From assembly GCA_052388025.1 (NCBI GenBank), contig JBQTIP010000103.1, positions 1-14,279 of the forward strand: a DNA stretch of 14,279 bases, given 5' to 3'. The notes under the pieces are model-generated. The model saw only the letters and a list, made by a program, of their open reading frames with translations. It searched no databases and had not been told where the DNA came from. Each line of letters starts with the position of its first letter. Within the stretch, counting starts at the first letter, position 1. The position numbers were made by a program, and so were the translations under genes. Below are positions 5,887 to 14,279 of this stretch, in pieces. The DNA is from JBQTIP01 sp052388025 (lineage in GTDB: Bacteria; Actinomycetota; UBA4738; HRBIN12).

Positions 5887-7023
5887 TCACCCTACCCGGC
5901 TCTGGTGGCGGTCGTGGATCGGACCCGCCCGGTCGCGGAGGAACCCGCCGCCGCGCCCCCGCTTGAAGGCAACGATCTCCGCGACGATCGCCTGGGCGAT
6001 CTCCTCGGGACCCTCGGCGCCCAGGTCGAGCCCGGTCGGGCCGTGGATCCGCGCGAGATCGTCCTCCGGGAGCCCTACCCCCTCCTTCCGTAGCTCGTCG
6101 AGCAGCCGCCGGGTCCGTGCCCCCGGCCCGAGCATGCCGATATAGGCGACGGGGGAGCGGAGGAACGACCGCACGTAGTCCTTGTCGCGGAGGAAGTTGT
6201 GGGTCATGACGACCACGCAGGTCCGCTCGTCGACCGGCGCGACGTTGGAGGCGTCCTCGGGCCGCTCGACCTCCACGAAGCCGGCGGCCTCGGGGAAGCG
6301 CTCCTTCGTGAGGAACCCCGGGCGGTCGTCCACCACGAGCGCGCGCCACCCGAGGGCGTCGGCGGCGCGGACAACCGGGATCGTGTCGTGGCCCGCGCCG
6401 CAGACCAGCAGGCGGAGCGGCGGCTCGAGAACCTCGACGAACGCGCGGACCTCCCCTTCCGCGGCGGCGATCGTCCGCACGTCGGACCGACCGGCCGAGA
6501 GGAGCTCCCGCGCGATCTCCGCCGCGTCGGCATCCAAGGCCCCGTTCCCGAGGCCTCCCTCGACGCTTCCGTCCGGGCGGACCAGCAGCCTGGAGCCGTA
6601 CTCGACGCCGGGGACGGAGGACTCCAGGATGGTGACCATGCAGATGGGCCGCTCCTCCTCGAGGGCCATCCGCAGCGCCCCGGCCACCTCGGCGGCCTTC
6701 TCGGCGGGCTCGACGAACACCTCGATCGCGCCATTGCAGCCCAGGCCCAGGCCCCACACCTCGTCGTCGTCGGCGGTGAGATCCCAGGACACCACCCGCG
6801 GGACGCCTTCGACCATCACGATCTTGGCCACGTCGGCGACGTCGCTCTCGAGGCACCCGCCGGAGATGTTCCCAACGAAATCGCCGTGCTCGGGAACGAG
6901 CAGCCGGGCGCCGGGGCGCCGGTAGGTCGAACCCTTCACGGCCACGATCGTGGCCAGGGCCATCTTCTCGCCCCGCTCGTGGAGCGACTCGATCGCGGAT
7001 AGGACGTCGCCGATCTCGCTCAC
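5887..7023 (-). CDS. xdhC: XdhC/CoxI-family molybdenum cofactor maturation protein
   Basis: 378 residues from the GTG at 7023, which overlaps the TGA of the preceding gene in a GTGA junction. An open frame continues upstream to 7581 but only through antiparallel coding DNA. The N-terminal XdhC_CoxI domain shows MALATIVAVKGSTYRRPGAR, GNISGGCLESDV with Cys57, and WGLGLGCNGAIEVFVEP with Cys96. The C-terminal Rossmann-like domain shows LLVCGAGHDTIPVVRAADAL and VVDDR, followed by YIGMLGPGARTRRLLDELRK and the family closing motif RIHGPTGLDLGAEGPEEIAQ. Family members bind and protect Moco and help add the sulfido ligand before insertion into xanthine dehydrogenase-type enzymes. With the adjacent XdhC-YHS gene it provides a CoxF/CoxI-like pair for the CO dehydrogenase above. 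Confidence 0.92.
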   Translation of the reverse strand: MSEIGDVLSAIESLHERGEKMALATIVAVKGSTYRRPGARLLVPEHGDFVGNISGGCLESDVADVAKIVMVEGVPRVVSWDLTADDDEVWGLGLGCNGAIEVFVEPAEKAAEVAGALRMALEEERPICMVTILESSVPGVEYGSRLLVRPDGSVEGGLGNGALDADAAEIARELLSAGRSDVRTIAAAEGEVRAFVEVLEPPLRLLVCGAGHDTIPVVRAADALGWRALVVDDRPGFLTKERFPEAAGFVEVERPEDASNVAPVDERTCVVVMTHNFLRDKDYVRSFLRSPVAYIGMLGPGARTRRLLDELRKEGVGLPEDDLARIHGPTGLDLGAEGPEEIAQAIVAEIVAFKRGRGGGFLRDRAGPIHDRHQSRVG

Positions 7024-7990
7024 TGCGCCACCGTCTCGAAGCGGGCCGGATCCGCCTCGAACCGCTCGAGGCAGCCCGCCGAGCAGAAATAGTACGTGCG
7101 CGCCTCGTGGACGGTCCGGTACCTGGACGTCTGGACGTCCACCGTCATGTGGCAGACGGGGTCGATCGCCTCGTGGCGCGGCGGCGCGGCCGCGACGACT
7201 CCGCCCTTCAGCTCCCCCACGGCCCTGGCCCGGACGAGCTCCGCCAGGATCGCCACCGCGATCTCCTCGTGGGCGACCCGGCCGAGGTCCAGTCCAACGG
7301 GAGCGTGCACGCGGGCCAGCGCTTCCTCGGAGACGCCGCGGTCGCGCAGGTAGCCGAGCACGGCCTCGGCCCGTTTCCGGGACGCAACCAGCCCGACGTA
7401 GGCTGCCGGCGTCGCGAGCGCACGCTGAAGCGCGTCCTCGTCGTAGTGGCCCTGCGTCGCAACCACCACGTAGGAACGATCGGTCACTCCTGCCGCCTCG
7501 AGGTCGAGCGACGTGACGACCCGGCCGGCCCCCGGGTGCTCCTCTGCGACCGCGCCCTCGTCGACCACGACCGTGCCCCATCCCAGCGCTCCGGCCATCG
7601 ACGCGAGCGCCGTCACGGCCGGCGAGCGGCCGATCACCACGAGATGCGGCTGAGGAACGACCGGTTCCACGTACACCTCCAGGGCACCCTCACTCTGGCA
7701 TGCGATCGGGACGGAGACCACCCCGTCGCGCCCTCGGGCCTCCAGCTCCTCCGGCGGGCCGAGGAAGAGCAGTCGCGGTGTTCCCTCGACGAGCGCCCTC
7801 AGCGCCTCGCGGATCACCGTGGGCTCTGCGCAGGCGCCGCCCATCCAGCCCCGGACCCTCCGGTCGGGGGTGATCAGGGCGGTCGAGCCCTCCTTTCCGG
7901 AGGAGGGCGAGCGACGCCAGACGACCGTCGCGAGGACGAACGACTCTCCCCGCGAGGAGAGCTCGCGGGCCAGCTCGAGAATCTCCGGGT

Positions 7991-7994
<4 letters not shown>
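7020..7994 (-). CDS. XdhC-family Moco maturation protein fused to a C-terminal YHS metal-binding domain
   Basis: 324 residues from the GTG at 7994, overlapping the coxL stop in a GTGA junction. The XdhC domains cover residues 1-270: FVLATVVWRRSPSSGKEGST, GWMGGACAEPTVI with Cys55, CQSEGALEVYVEP, the Rossmann part LVVIGRSPAVTALASMAGAL and VVVDEG, then AAYVGLVASRKRAEAVLGYL and RVHAPVGLDLGRVAHEEIAV. From about residue 278 a YHS domain follows: DPVCHMTVDV, then YYFCSAGCLERFEADPARF. The expected ligands are all present (Cys281 in C-x-M; Cys304 and Cys308 in C-x-x-x-C). YHS domains bind heavy metals including copper and occur in metal ATPases. In an operon for a Mo-Cu enzyme, a role in copper or sulfur delivery is an attractive inference. 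Confidence 0.9.
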
Positions 7995-10354
<2,360 letters not shown>

Positions 10355-10370
10355 CTGTTCGTCTCCTTCC

Positions 10371-10853
10371 CTAGACCGCGGCCGGCTCGGAAGCCGCGGC
10401 CATGGCCTTCGCGGCGGTCTGGACGGCCTTCACGATGTTCATGTAGCCGGTGCACCGGCAGATGTTCCCCGAGATCGCCCACCGGACGTCGTCCTCGGTG
10501 GGATCGGCGTTCTTCTCGAGCAGCGCGGCCGCGACGAGCATCATACCCGGCGTGCAAAAGCCGCACTGGAGGCCGTGCTCCTCCTTGAACGCCTCCTGCA
10601 CCGGATGGAGCCCGCCGGCCCCGAGACCCTCGACCGTGGTGATGTCGCGGCCGTCGGCCTGGGCGCCGAACATCGTGCACGACTTGACCGGCGTCCCGTC
10701 GAGCAGCACCGTGCACGCGCCGCAGCTCGTCGTGTCGCAGCCGATGTGGGTGCCGGAGAGCCCGAGCTCCTCGCGGATGACGTGGACGAGCAGCATCCGG
10801 GGCTCGACGTCCACGGTTCGCTCGGCTCCGTTGATCGTGACTGTGACCTGCAT
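10371..10853 (-). CDS. coxS: aerobic carbon monoxide dehydrogenase small subunit (2x[2Fe-2S])
   Basis: 160 residues, ATG start with AAGGGAG upstream. Both [2Fe-2S] sites are complete. The plant-ferredoxin type cluster uses Cys39, Cys44, Cys47 (C-D-T-T-S-C-G-A-C-T) and Cys59 (VKSC). The second, in the four-helix domain, uses Cys97 and Cys100 (QCGFCTPGM) and Cys132 and Cys134 (NICRCTGY). The protein relays electrons from the Mo centre of CoxL to the FAD of CoxM. It lies 21 bp below coxM and 16 bp above coxL. It is clearly paralogous to the second small subunit at 13654-14130, differing mainly near residues 60-95 and at a longer Ala-rich C-terminus. Confidence 0.97.
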   Translation of the reverse strand: MQVTVTINGAERTVDVEPRMLLVHVIREELGLSGTHIGCDTTSCGACTVLLDGTPVKSCTMFGAQADGRDITTVEGLGAGGLHPVQEAFKEEHGLQCGFCTPGMMLVAAALLEKNADPTEDDVRWAISGNICRCTGYMNIVKAVQTAAKAMAAASEPAAV

Positions 10854-10874
10854 CGTTCGCTCCCTTCCTGCTCG

Positions 10875-11744
10875 TCAGGCCGCTCGGGCCATCTCGAGAG
10901 CGCGAGCCAGGCCGCGCCTCACGTACACGTCCACGACGTGCCTCTTGTACTCGGCGGAGCCGCGAACGTCGGAGATCGGGCTCGACGCCTCGGCCGCTAG
11001 TCGGCCGGCCTCCGCGAAGGCCTCATCGGCCGGCTCGGCCCCCGCAAGGCTTTTCTCCGCCTGGGTAGCCTGGATGTTCCTCAGGCCGACGGCGGTCAGC
11101 GCGATCCCGGCTCGCTCCACGGTCCCGTTCGAGAGGGAGAGGTGCACGGCCGCCGCGACCGTCGCGAAGTCGCCGACCTTTCGTTCGAGCTTCAAGTAGG
11201 TGCCGCCCGACGCGCCTGACGGCGCGGGGACGCGCACCTCCGTCAGGATCTCCTGCGGCTCCAGCGCGGTGGTGAAGGTATCCACCAGGAAGTCGGCGAT
11301 CGGCATCTCACGCTCGCCCCCGGCGCTTCGAACGACCACGTTCGCGCCGAGCGCGAGCATCACCGATCCCCAGTCGCCGGCCGGGTCGGCGTGGGCGAGC
11401 GACCCGCCGATCGTCCCCAGGTTGCGGACGATCGGGTCGGAGATGAGCGGCGCCGCGGCCGCCATCGTGGGATACCGGGTCCGAAGGAGATCGGAGTCGG
11501 CCAGGGTCTGGTTGCGAGCGAGGGCCCCGATACGGAGCCATCCGCCCTCTTCGGCGAGGCCGTCGAGCCCCTCGATCCTGTTGATGTCGACGATGTGCCC
11601 GGGCGCGGCGAGCCGAAGCTTCATGAGCGGGATCAGGCTCTGGCCGCCGGCGAGGACCTTGGCGTCCTCTCCATGCTCGGACAACAACCCGAGCGCTTCC
11701 TCGAGCGATGAGGGACGGTAGTACTCGAAGCTGGCGGGAAGCAT
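10875..11744 (-). CDS. coxM: aerobic carbon monoxide dehydrogenase medium subunit (FAD-binding)
   Basis: 289 residues, ATG start with an excellent ribosome binding site AAGGAGGT six nt upstream. The two FAD pyrophosphate-binding motifs of the family are at the standard positions: AGGQS at 32-36 and TIGGS at 111-115, followed by LAHADPAGDW. The YLKLERKVGDFATVAAAVHL block and the C-terminal SAEYKRHVVDVYVRRGLARA helix complete the fold. CoxM takes electrons from CoxS and passes them to the quinone pool, with CoxG as the likely membrane partner. It is the first gene of the operon, 84 bp from the -10 box of a well-formed promoter. A paralogue lies at 12658-13521. Confidence 0.96.
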   Translation of the reverse strand: MLPASFEYYRPSSLEEALGLLSEHGEDAKVLAGGQSLIPLMKLRLAAPGHIVDINRIEGLDGLAEEGGWLRIGALARNQTLADSDLLRTRYPTMAAAAPLISDPIVRNLGTIGGSLAHADPAGDWGSVMLALGANVVVRSAGGEREMPIADFLVDTFTTALEPQEILTEVRVPAPSGASGGTYLKLERKVGDFATVAAAVHLSLSNGTVERAGIALTAVGLRNIQATQAEKSLAGAEPADEAFAEAGRLAAEASSPISDVRGSAEYKRHVVDVYVRRGLARALEMARAA

Positions 11745-11799
11745 GTCAGACCTCCTTGTCCGAAGGCGTCGACGGAACGCGAAGTCTTCCCCTCGAATG

Positions 11800-11827
11800 C
11801 CCGTTTCTCGATGAACCGGGCAACGGG
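11800..11827. repeat. inverted repeat just downstream of the cox promoter
   Basis: CCCGTT (11800-11805) and AACGGG (11822-11827) are inverted copies separated by 16 bp. They lie immediately downstream of the -10 box of the minus-strand cox promoter, over the expected transcription start and leader. The right arm extends to AACGGGATTA, a 10-mer that recurs beside the -10 box of the second cox promoter at 13602-13611. It could be a repressor site or a leader structure; chance is not excluded. Confidence 0.3.
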
Positions 11828-11857
11828 ATTATCAGATCTCGGCTGGGCGGCGGTCAA
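11828..11857 (-). promoter_or_regulatory. sigma70-type promoter of the cox-acnX operon
   Basis: On the minus strand TTGACC (11857-11852) and GATAAT (11833-11828) are separated by 18 bp, near consensus for a housekeeping promoter. The expected start near 11821 leaves a leader of roughly 77 nt before coxM. Two direct repeats upstream of the -35 box (11859-11878) suggest activator control. Confidence 0.6.
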
Positions 11858-11858
11858 G

Positions 11859-11878
11859 TCGGTCGTCGCTCGGTCGTC
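11859..11878. promoter_or_regulatory. tandem direct repeats upstream of the cox -35 box, candidate activator site
   Basis: TCGGTCGTC occurs at 11859-11867 and again at 11870-11878, an 11-bp period, about one helical turn. The block abuts the -35 box on its upstream side, where class II activators bind. A further CGGTC lies at 11851-11855, and CGGTC in dyad form recurs in the regulator gene's own promoter (11913-11926), so one protein may bind both. Confidence 0.4.
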
Positions 11879-11910
11879 TCCTCGGAGGATCAGCTCGAGC
11901 AGTTCGGGGA

Positions 11911-11939
11911 ATGACCGGAAGCGGTCGGCCCCCTATCAT
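11911..11939 (+). promoter_or_regulatory. promoter of the HTH regulator gene with an internal dyad
   Basis: ATGACC (11911-11916) and TATCAT (11934-11939) are 17 bp apart. The ATG at 11947 lies 8 nt after the -10 box, so the transcript is probably leaderless, and no Shine-Dalgarno sequence precedes it. GACCG-GAAG-CGGTC (11913-11926) is a perfect 5-bp inverted repeat overlapping the -35 and spacer, where a bound protein would repress; this suggests autoregulation. Confidence 0.45.
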
Positions 11940-11946
11940 CCGAATC

Positions 11947-12606
11947 ATGCAGGAACGCTTCGTCCCGGCCACCACGATCGCCGAACGGCTCGGGGTGGTG
12001 CCCGACACGGTGACCAGGTGGTGCCGGGAGGGGCGGATTCCGGGCGTGAAGCTGGGCAGGGACTGGCGGATCCCCGAGTCGGTGGTGGAGGACCTTCTGG
12101 CGGCACGGCCGGCTCGCCTCTGGACCGCGGACCTGGAAAGGCAGCTTCGCTCCCTACGACCCCCCGACCACGTGCTGGTCCTCGTGCCCGGGCGGTCGAG
12201 CGACGCGCGGCGCTTCCTGGAGATCCTCGCCCTGATCGGAGGGGAGGTGGCGGCCTCTCCGGAGCCGCCGCCTCCGCCTGAGGGTGGGATCTTCGCACGG
12301 GCCGTGCTGGTCGCCGCGGGCCGGGCGGCGTCGGAGGCCGACGGCGAGCTCGCCGGAGGCCCGGATGAGGGATGGCTCGTGCGCTGGGTCTCCCGGCTGC
12401 CCTCGGAGGTGGATGCCACGGAGCGGCGCATCGCCGCCGCTTCGAAGGAACGGGGGCGCGTCGCCTTCTGTCTGATGCCGCTCGCCGGTGACCCCGATCT
12501 CGGGCCGGTGCTCGCGCTTCACACCCACATCCTGCTCGCCGCGGTGCACGGCCGGTCGTGGCTCGGCCGGAGCGCTGCGCCCATGGCCGCGGTTGGATGG
12601 CGATGA
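11947..12606 (+). CDS. helix-turn-helix (excisionase/MerR-like) transcriptional regulator with unrecognised C-terminal domain
   Basis: 219 residues from the ATG at 11947; a frame start at 11911 would add 12 residues but lies inside the promoter. Residues 6-50 are an excisionase-type HTH: VPATTIAERLGVVPDTVTRW, CREGRIPGVKLGRDWRIPES, then a helix. The remaining ~165 residues match no family I know. They start with a hydrophobic strand (DHVLVLVPGR), contain five consecutive prolines near residue 113, an alanine-rich helix (ARAVLVAAGRAASEAD), and end LHTHILLAAVHGRSWLGRSA. Alternating strands and helices suggest an alpha/beta sensor domain; DcmR-type MEDS sensors have a similar layout but the match is not convincing. 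Placed between two divergent cox clusters, it is the prime candidate for their regulator. The ligand is unknown. Confidence 0.82.
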   Translation: MQERFVPATTIAERLGVVPDTVTRWCREGRIPGVKLGRDWRIPESVVEDLLAARPARLWTADLERQLRSLRPPDHVLVLVPGRSSDARRFLEILALIGGEVAASPEPPPPPEGGIFARAVLVAAGRAASEADGELAGGPDEGWLVRWVSRLPSEVDATERRIAAASKERGRVAFCLMPLAGDPDLGPVLALHTHILLAAVHGRSWLGRSAAPMAAVGWR

Positions 12607-12657
12607 GACTCCTCCTTCCTCGAACGGCGATGCGCGTGGCGCTGGGGGGGACCTGAC

Positions 12658-13521
12658 GTGTTTCCGGCGCGCTTCGACTACTCGGCCCCGGGGACGCTGG
12701 AGGAGGCCGTGGATCTGCTCTCCCGGCTCGGGCCGAGGGCTCGCCCGCTGGCCGGCGGCCAGAGCCTGATCCCGCTCATGCGGTTCCGGTTGGCTCGCCC
12801 GGCTCACCTCGTCGATCTTCGGCGGCTGCCGATCGTGGGGATCGAGGAGGCCGACGGGGCTCTGAGCATCGGGGCCATGACCACGCAGGCGGCGATCGAG
12901 GCGTCCGGGGCGATCCGAGCCCGCTACCAACTCCTATGGGATGCCGCGCACGTCGTGAGCGACCCGCTGGTCCGGAACCTGGGAACGGTAGGCGGCTCGG
13001 CGGCACACGCCGACCCCAGGGGAGACTGGGGTGCCGTGCTCCTCGCCTCCCGCGCCACCTTCGTGGTCGTCGGGCCGGAGGGCGAGCGGGAGATCCCCGC
13101 CGACGAGTTCTTCACGGGGAGCTTCGAGACGGCTCTCGGGGTGGGCGAGCTCCTCACGGGGATCCGCATCCCGAGACCGGACCGCAGCGGGGGAGCGTAC
13201 CTGAAGCTCCACCGCAAGGTGGGCGACTTCGCGACCGTCGGGGTGGCGGTTCAGTTGACGCTGGACCAAAGCGGGGTGATCGACGACTGCGGGATCGGGG
13301 TGACGGGGGTCGACGTCTCCTACGTGCGGGCCGCCAAGGCGGAGGAGTACCTGAAGGGGGAACGGCTGGACCGGGCGAGGCTCCGGCGGGCCTCGGAGAT
13401 CGCCTCCGAGGAGACCCATCCCCTCTCGGACGAGCGCGGCTCGGCCGAGTACAAGCGCGAGCTCGTCCGAGTCTTCTCGGCCCGAGTCTTCTCGGCCGCT
13501 CTCCGTCGTGCGAGTTCCTGA
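12658..13521 (+). CDS. coxM: second carbon monoxide dehydrogenase-family medium subunit (FAD-binding)
   Basis: 287 residues, GTG start 51 bp after the regulator gene, preceded by a run of seven Gs (12644-12650) as ribosome binding site. FAD motifs AGGQS (32-36) and TVGGS (110-114), then AAHADPRGDWG, are intact. YLKLHRKVGDFATVGVAVQL and SAEYKRELVRVF match the paralogue at 10875-11744 block by block, showing a shared origin. Differences gather in the middle helices and at the C-terminus, where RVFSA is repeated. It is probably co-transcribed with the regulator and leads coxS2 and coxL2. The family also contains other molybdenum hydroxylase flavoproteins; CO dehydrogenase identity depends on coxL2, which is cut off. 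Confidence 0.92.
   Translation: MFPARFDYSAPGTLEEAVDLLSRLGPRARPLAGGQSLIPLMRFRLARPAHLVDLRRLPIVGIEEADGALSIGAMTTQAAIEASGAIRARYQLLWDAAHVVSDPLVRNLGTVGGSAAHADPRGDWGAVLLASRATFVVVGPEGEREIPADEFFTGSFETALGVGELLTGIRIPRPDRSGGAYLKLHRKVGDFATVGVAVQLTLDQSGVIDDCGIGVTGVDVSYVRAAKAEEYLKGERLDRARLRRASEIASEETHPLSDERGSAEYKRELVRVFSARVFSAALRRASS
13467..13495. repeat. 15-bp in-frame tandem repeat in coxM2
   Basis: CCGAGTCTTCTCGG occurs at 13467-13480 and 13482-13495, a 15-bp period, giving the peptide RVFSARVFSA. Each copy is also a small dyad (CCGAG-TCTT-CTCGG). The total length of this region equals that of the paralogous CoxM, so it has not lengthened the protein. Confidence 0.6.
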
Positions 13522-13563
13522 CCCCATCCGCTTCGCGATGAGCCGCACACGCTCGAGGCGTCC

Positions 13564-13615
13564 GCGGTGCACACCGCTCCTCGATTTCCCGTCAGGAGGC
13601 GAACGGGATTACTAT
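13564..13615 (+). promoter_or_regulatory. candidate internal promoter and dyad upstream of coxS2
   Basis: The 132-bp gap between coxM2 and coxS2 is long for this region. It holds a -10-like TACTAT (13610-13615) and, upstream, a perfect dyad GCGGTG-CA-CACCGC (13564-13577) and an inverted pair CCCGT/ACGGG (13588-13592, 13603-13607). AACGGGATTA abuts the -10 box. The -35 box is poor, which would suit an activator-dependent promoter. Confidence 0.4.
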
Positions 13616-13653
13616 TCGGCTCTAAGCACCGTCCCGGTGAAAGGGGGCCGCTT

Positions 13654-14130
13654 GTGGCGCAGGTACAGGTCACCGTCAACGGGGCAGCTCGCGAGGCGGA
13701 CGTCGAGCCGCGCACGCTGCTCGTGTACTTCCTCCGGGAGACCTTGGGCCTCACCGGAACCAACGTCGGCTGCGACACGTCGTCGTGCGGCGCCTGCACG
13801 GTCTTACTCGACGGCGAGTCGGTGAAGTCCTGCACGTTGCTCGCGGCCCAAGCCGACGGCCGCGACCTCACGACCATCGAGGGCATGGCCTCGGACGGGC
13901 AGTTCCACCCGCTCCAGGATGCCTTCCACCGCAACCACGGCCTCCAGTGCGGGTACTGCACGCCCGGCATGATCATGGCGGCGGCGAGCTTCCTGAAGGA
14001 GAACCCGAGCCCCTCCGAGGAGGAGGTTCGGCTCGCGCTCGAGGGCAACCTCTGCCGCTGCACCGGCTACCAGAACATCGTGAAGTCGATCCTCGACGCC
14101 GCCGCGACCATGAGCGGCGCCAAGGTGTAG
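13654..14130 (+). CDS. coxS: second carbon monoxide dehydrogenase-family small subunit (2x[2Fe-2S])
   Basis: 158 residues from the GTG at 13654, with AAAGGGGG about 7 nt upstream. A GTG at 13567 is in frame but would add 29 Arg/Pro-rich residues and sits inside the promoter dyad, so it is rejected. Cluster ligands are complete: Cys40, Cys45, Cys48 and Cys60 for the ferredoxin-type site (CDTSSCGACT, VKSC); Cys99, Cys102, Cys134 and Cys136 for the second (QCGYCTPGM, NLCRCTGY). It closely resembles the small subunit at 10371-10853. It relays electrons from the molybdenum subunit to the flavin subunit. The stop is 12 bp before coxL2. Confidence 0.95.
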   Translation: MAQVQVTVNGAAREADVEPRTLLVYFLRETLGLTGTNVGCDTSSCGACTVLLDGESVKSCTLLAAQADGRDLTTIEGMASDGQFHPLQDAFHRNHGLQCGYCTPGMIMAAASFLKENPSPSEEEVRLALEGNLCRCTGYQNIVKSILDAAATMSGAKV

Positions 14131-14142
14131 GGGGCGATCGAG

Positions 14143-14279
14143 ATGGCGACCACTGAGAAGTTCGTCGGACGCTCGGTCCTTCGCAAGGAGGACCCGGAAC
14201 TGCTGACGGGGCAGGCGAAGTACACGGACGACCTCGTCGTTCCCGGGATGCTGTGGATGCACGTCGTCCGGAGCCCGTA
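14143..14279 (+). CDS. coxL: second carbon monoxide dehydrogenase-family large subunit, N-terminal part only
   Basis: The ATG at 14143 follows a G-rich ribosome binding site. The 45 codons visible read MATTEKFVGRSVLRKEDPEL, then LTGQAKYTDDLVVPGMLWMH and VVRSP, the standard N-terminus of xanthine dehydrogenase-family molybdenum subunits. It differs clearly from the first CoxL (GHSVRRVEDDRFIRGAGNYI), so it is not a recent copy. The active-site loop that separates form I, form II and other hydroxylases is beyond the window end. The protein should be about 780-800 residues. Confidence 0.9.
   Translation, partial: MATTEKFVGRSVLRKEDPELLTGQAKYTDDLVVPGMLWMHVVRSP

Noticed and set aside
7024..7581. 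N-terminal extension of the second XdhC gene into a 564-residue protein.
   Set aside because: The extra part is Arg/Gly-rich antiparallel reading of the upstream XdhC-YHS gene in another frame; the XdhC domain begins precisely at the GTG overlapping the upstream stop.
13567..13653. Upstream GTG start for coxS2.
   Set aside because: The added residues are unlike any CoxS N-terminus and the GTG at 13654 has a ribosome binding site at the right distance.
14143..14279. Assigning coxL2 to form II CO dehydrogenase.
   Set aside because: Only 45 residues are visible and the deciding active-site loop lies outside the window.

Overview
The window is very GC-rich DNA with dense genes, short gaps and start/stop overlaps of the GTGA type. 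Several genes begin where leaderless transcripts would begin, about 7-8 nt after a TANNNT-like -10 box. Together with a form I (molybdenum-copper) aerobic CO dehydrogenase, this suggests an actinobacterium or another high-GC soil-type bacterium. The taxon is an inference, because no rRNA or other marker gene is present.

Left end (1-2935): the tail of a 3-hydroxyisobutyrate-dehydrogenase-type gene; a GNAT acetyltransferase fragment lacking its cofactor-binding half; an HxlR-family regulator divergent from a YceI-family protein across an AT-rich, palindrome-bearing promoter region; a strong bidirectional terminator; an unrecognised beta-rich protein; and, divergent from it by only 17 bp, a nitrilase-superfamily amidohydrolase. 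The last two appear to share overlapping leaderless promoters.

Centre (2944-11744, minus strand): nine genes with gaps of 21 bp or less, or overlaps, that look like one operon. The order is coxM, coxS, coxL, an XdhC-YHS fusion, a second XdhC-family gene, coxG, a MocA-type nucleotidyltransferase, and the large and small subunits of aconitase X. CoxL carries the form I signature AYRCSFR and the conserved GVGES glutamate, so this should be a genuine CO dehydrogenase. The XdhC, MocA and CoxG proteins are expected to handle cofactor maturation and membrane docking. The two aconitase X genes are not part of any CO dehydrogenase system known to me and are the main oddity. A good sigma70-type promoter (TTGACC-N18-GATAAT) precedes coxM, with two direct repeats one helical turn apart just upstream of its -35 box.

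Right end (11745-14279, plus strand): a helix-turn-helix regulator with an unrecognised C-terminal domain, divergent from the cox operon, then a second cox set (coxM2, coxS2 and the first 45 codons of coxL2, cut by the window edge). The second set has a candidate internal promoter before coxS2. The likely picture is one regulator gene sitting between two CO-dehydrogenase-family clusters. Only the first can be assigned to form I from what is visible.
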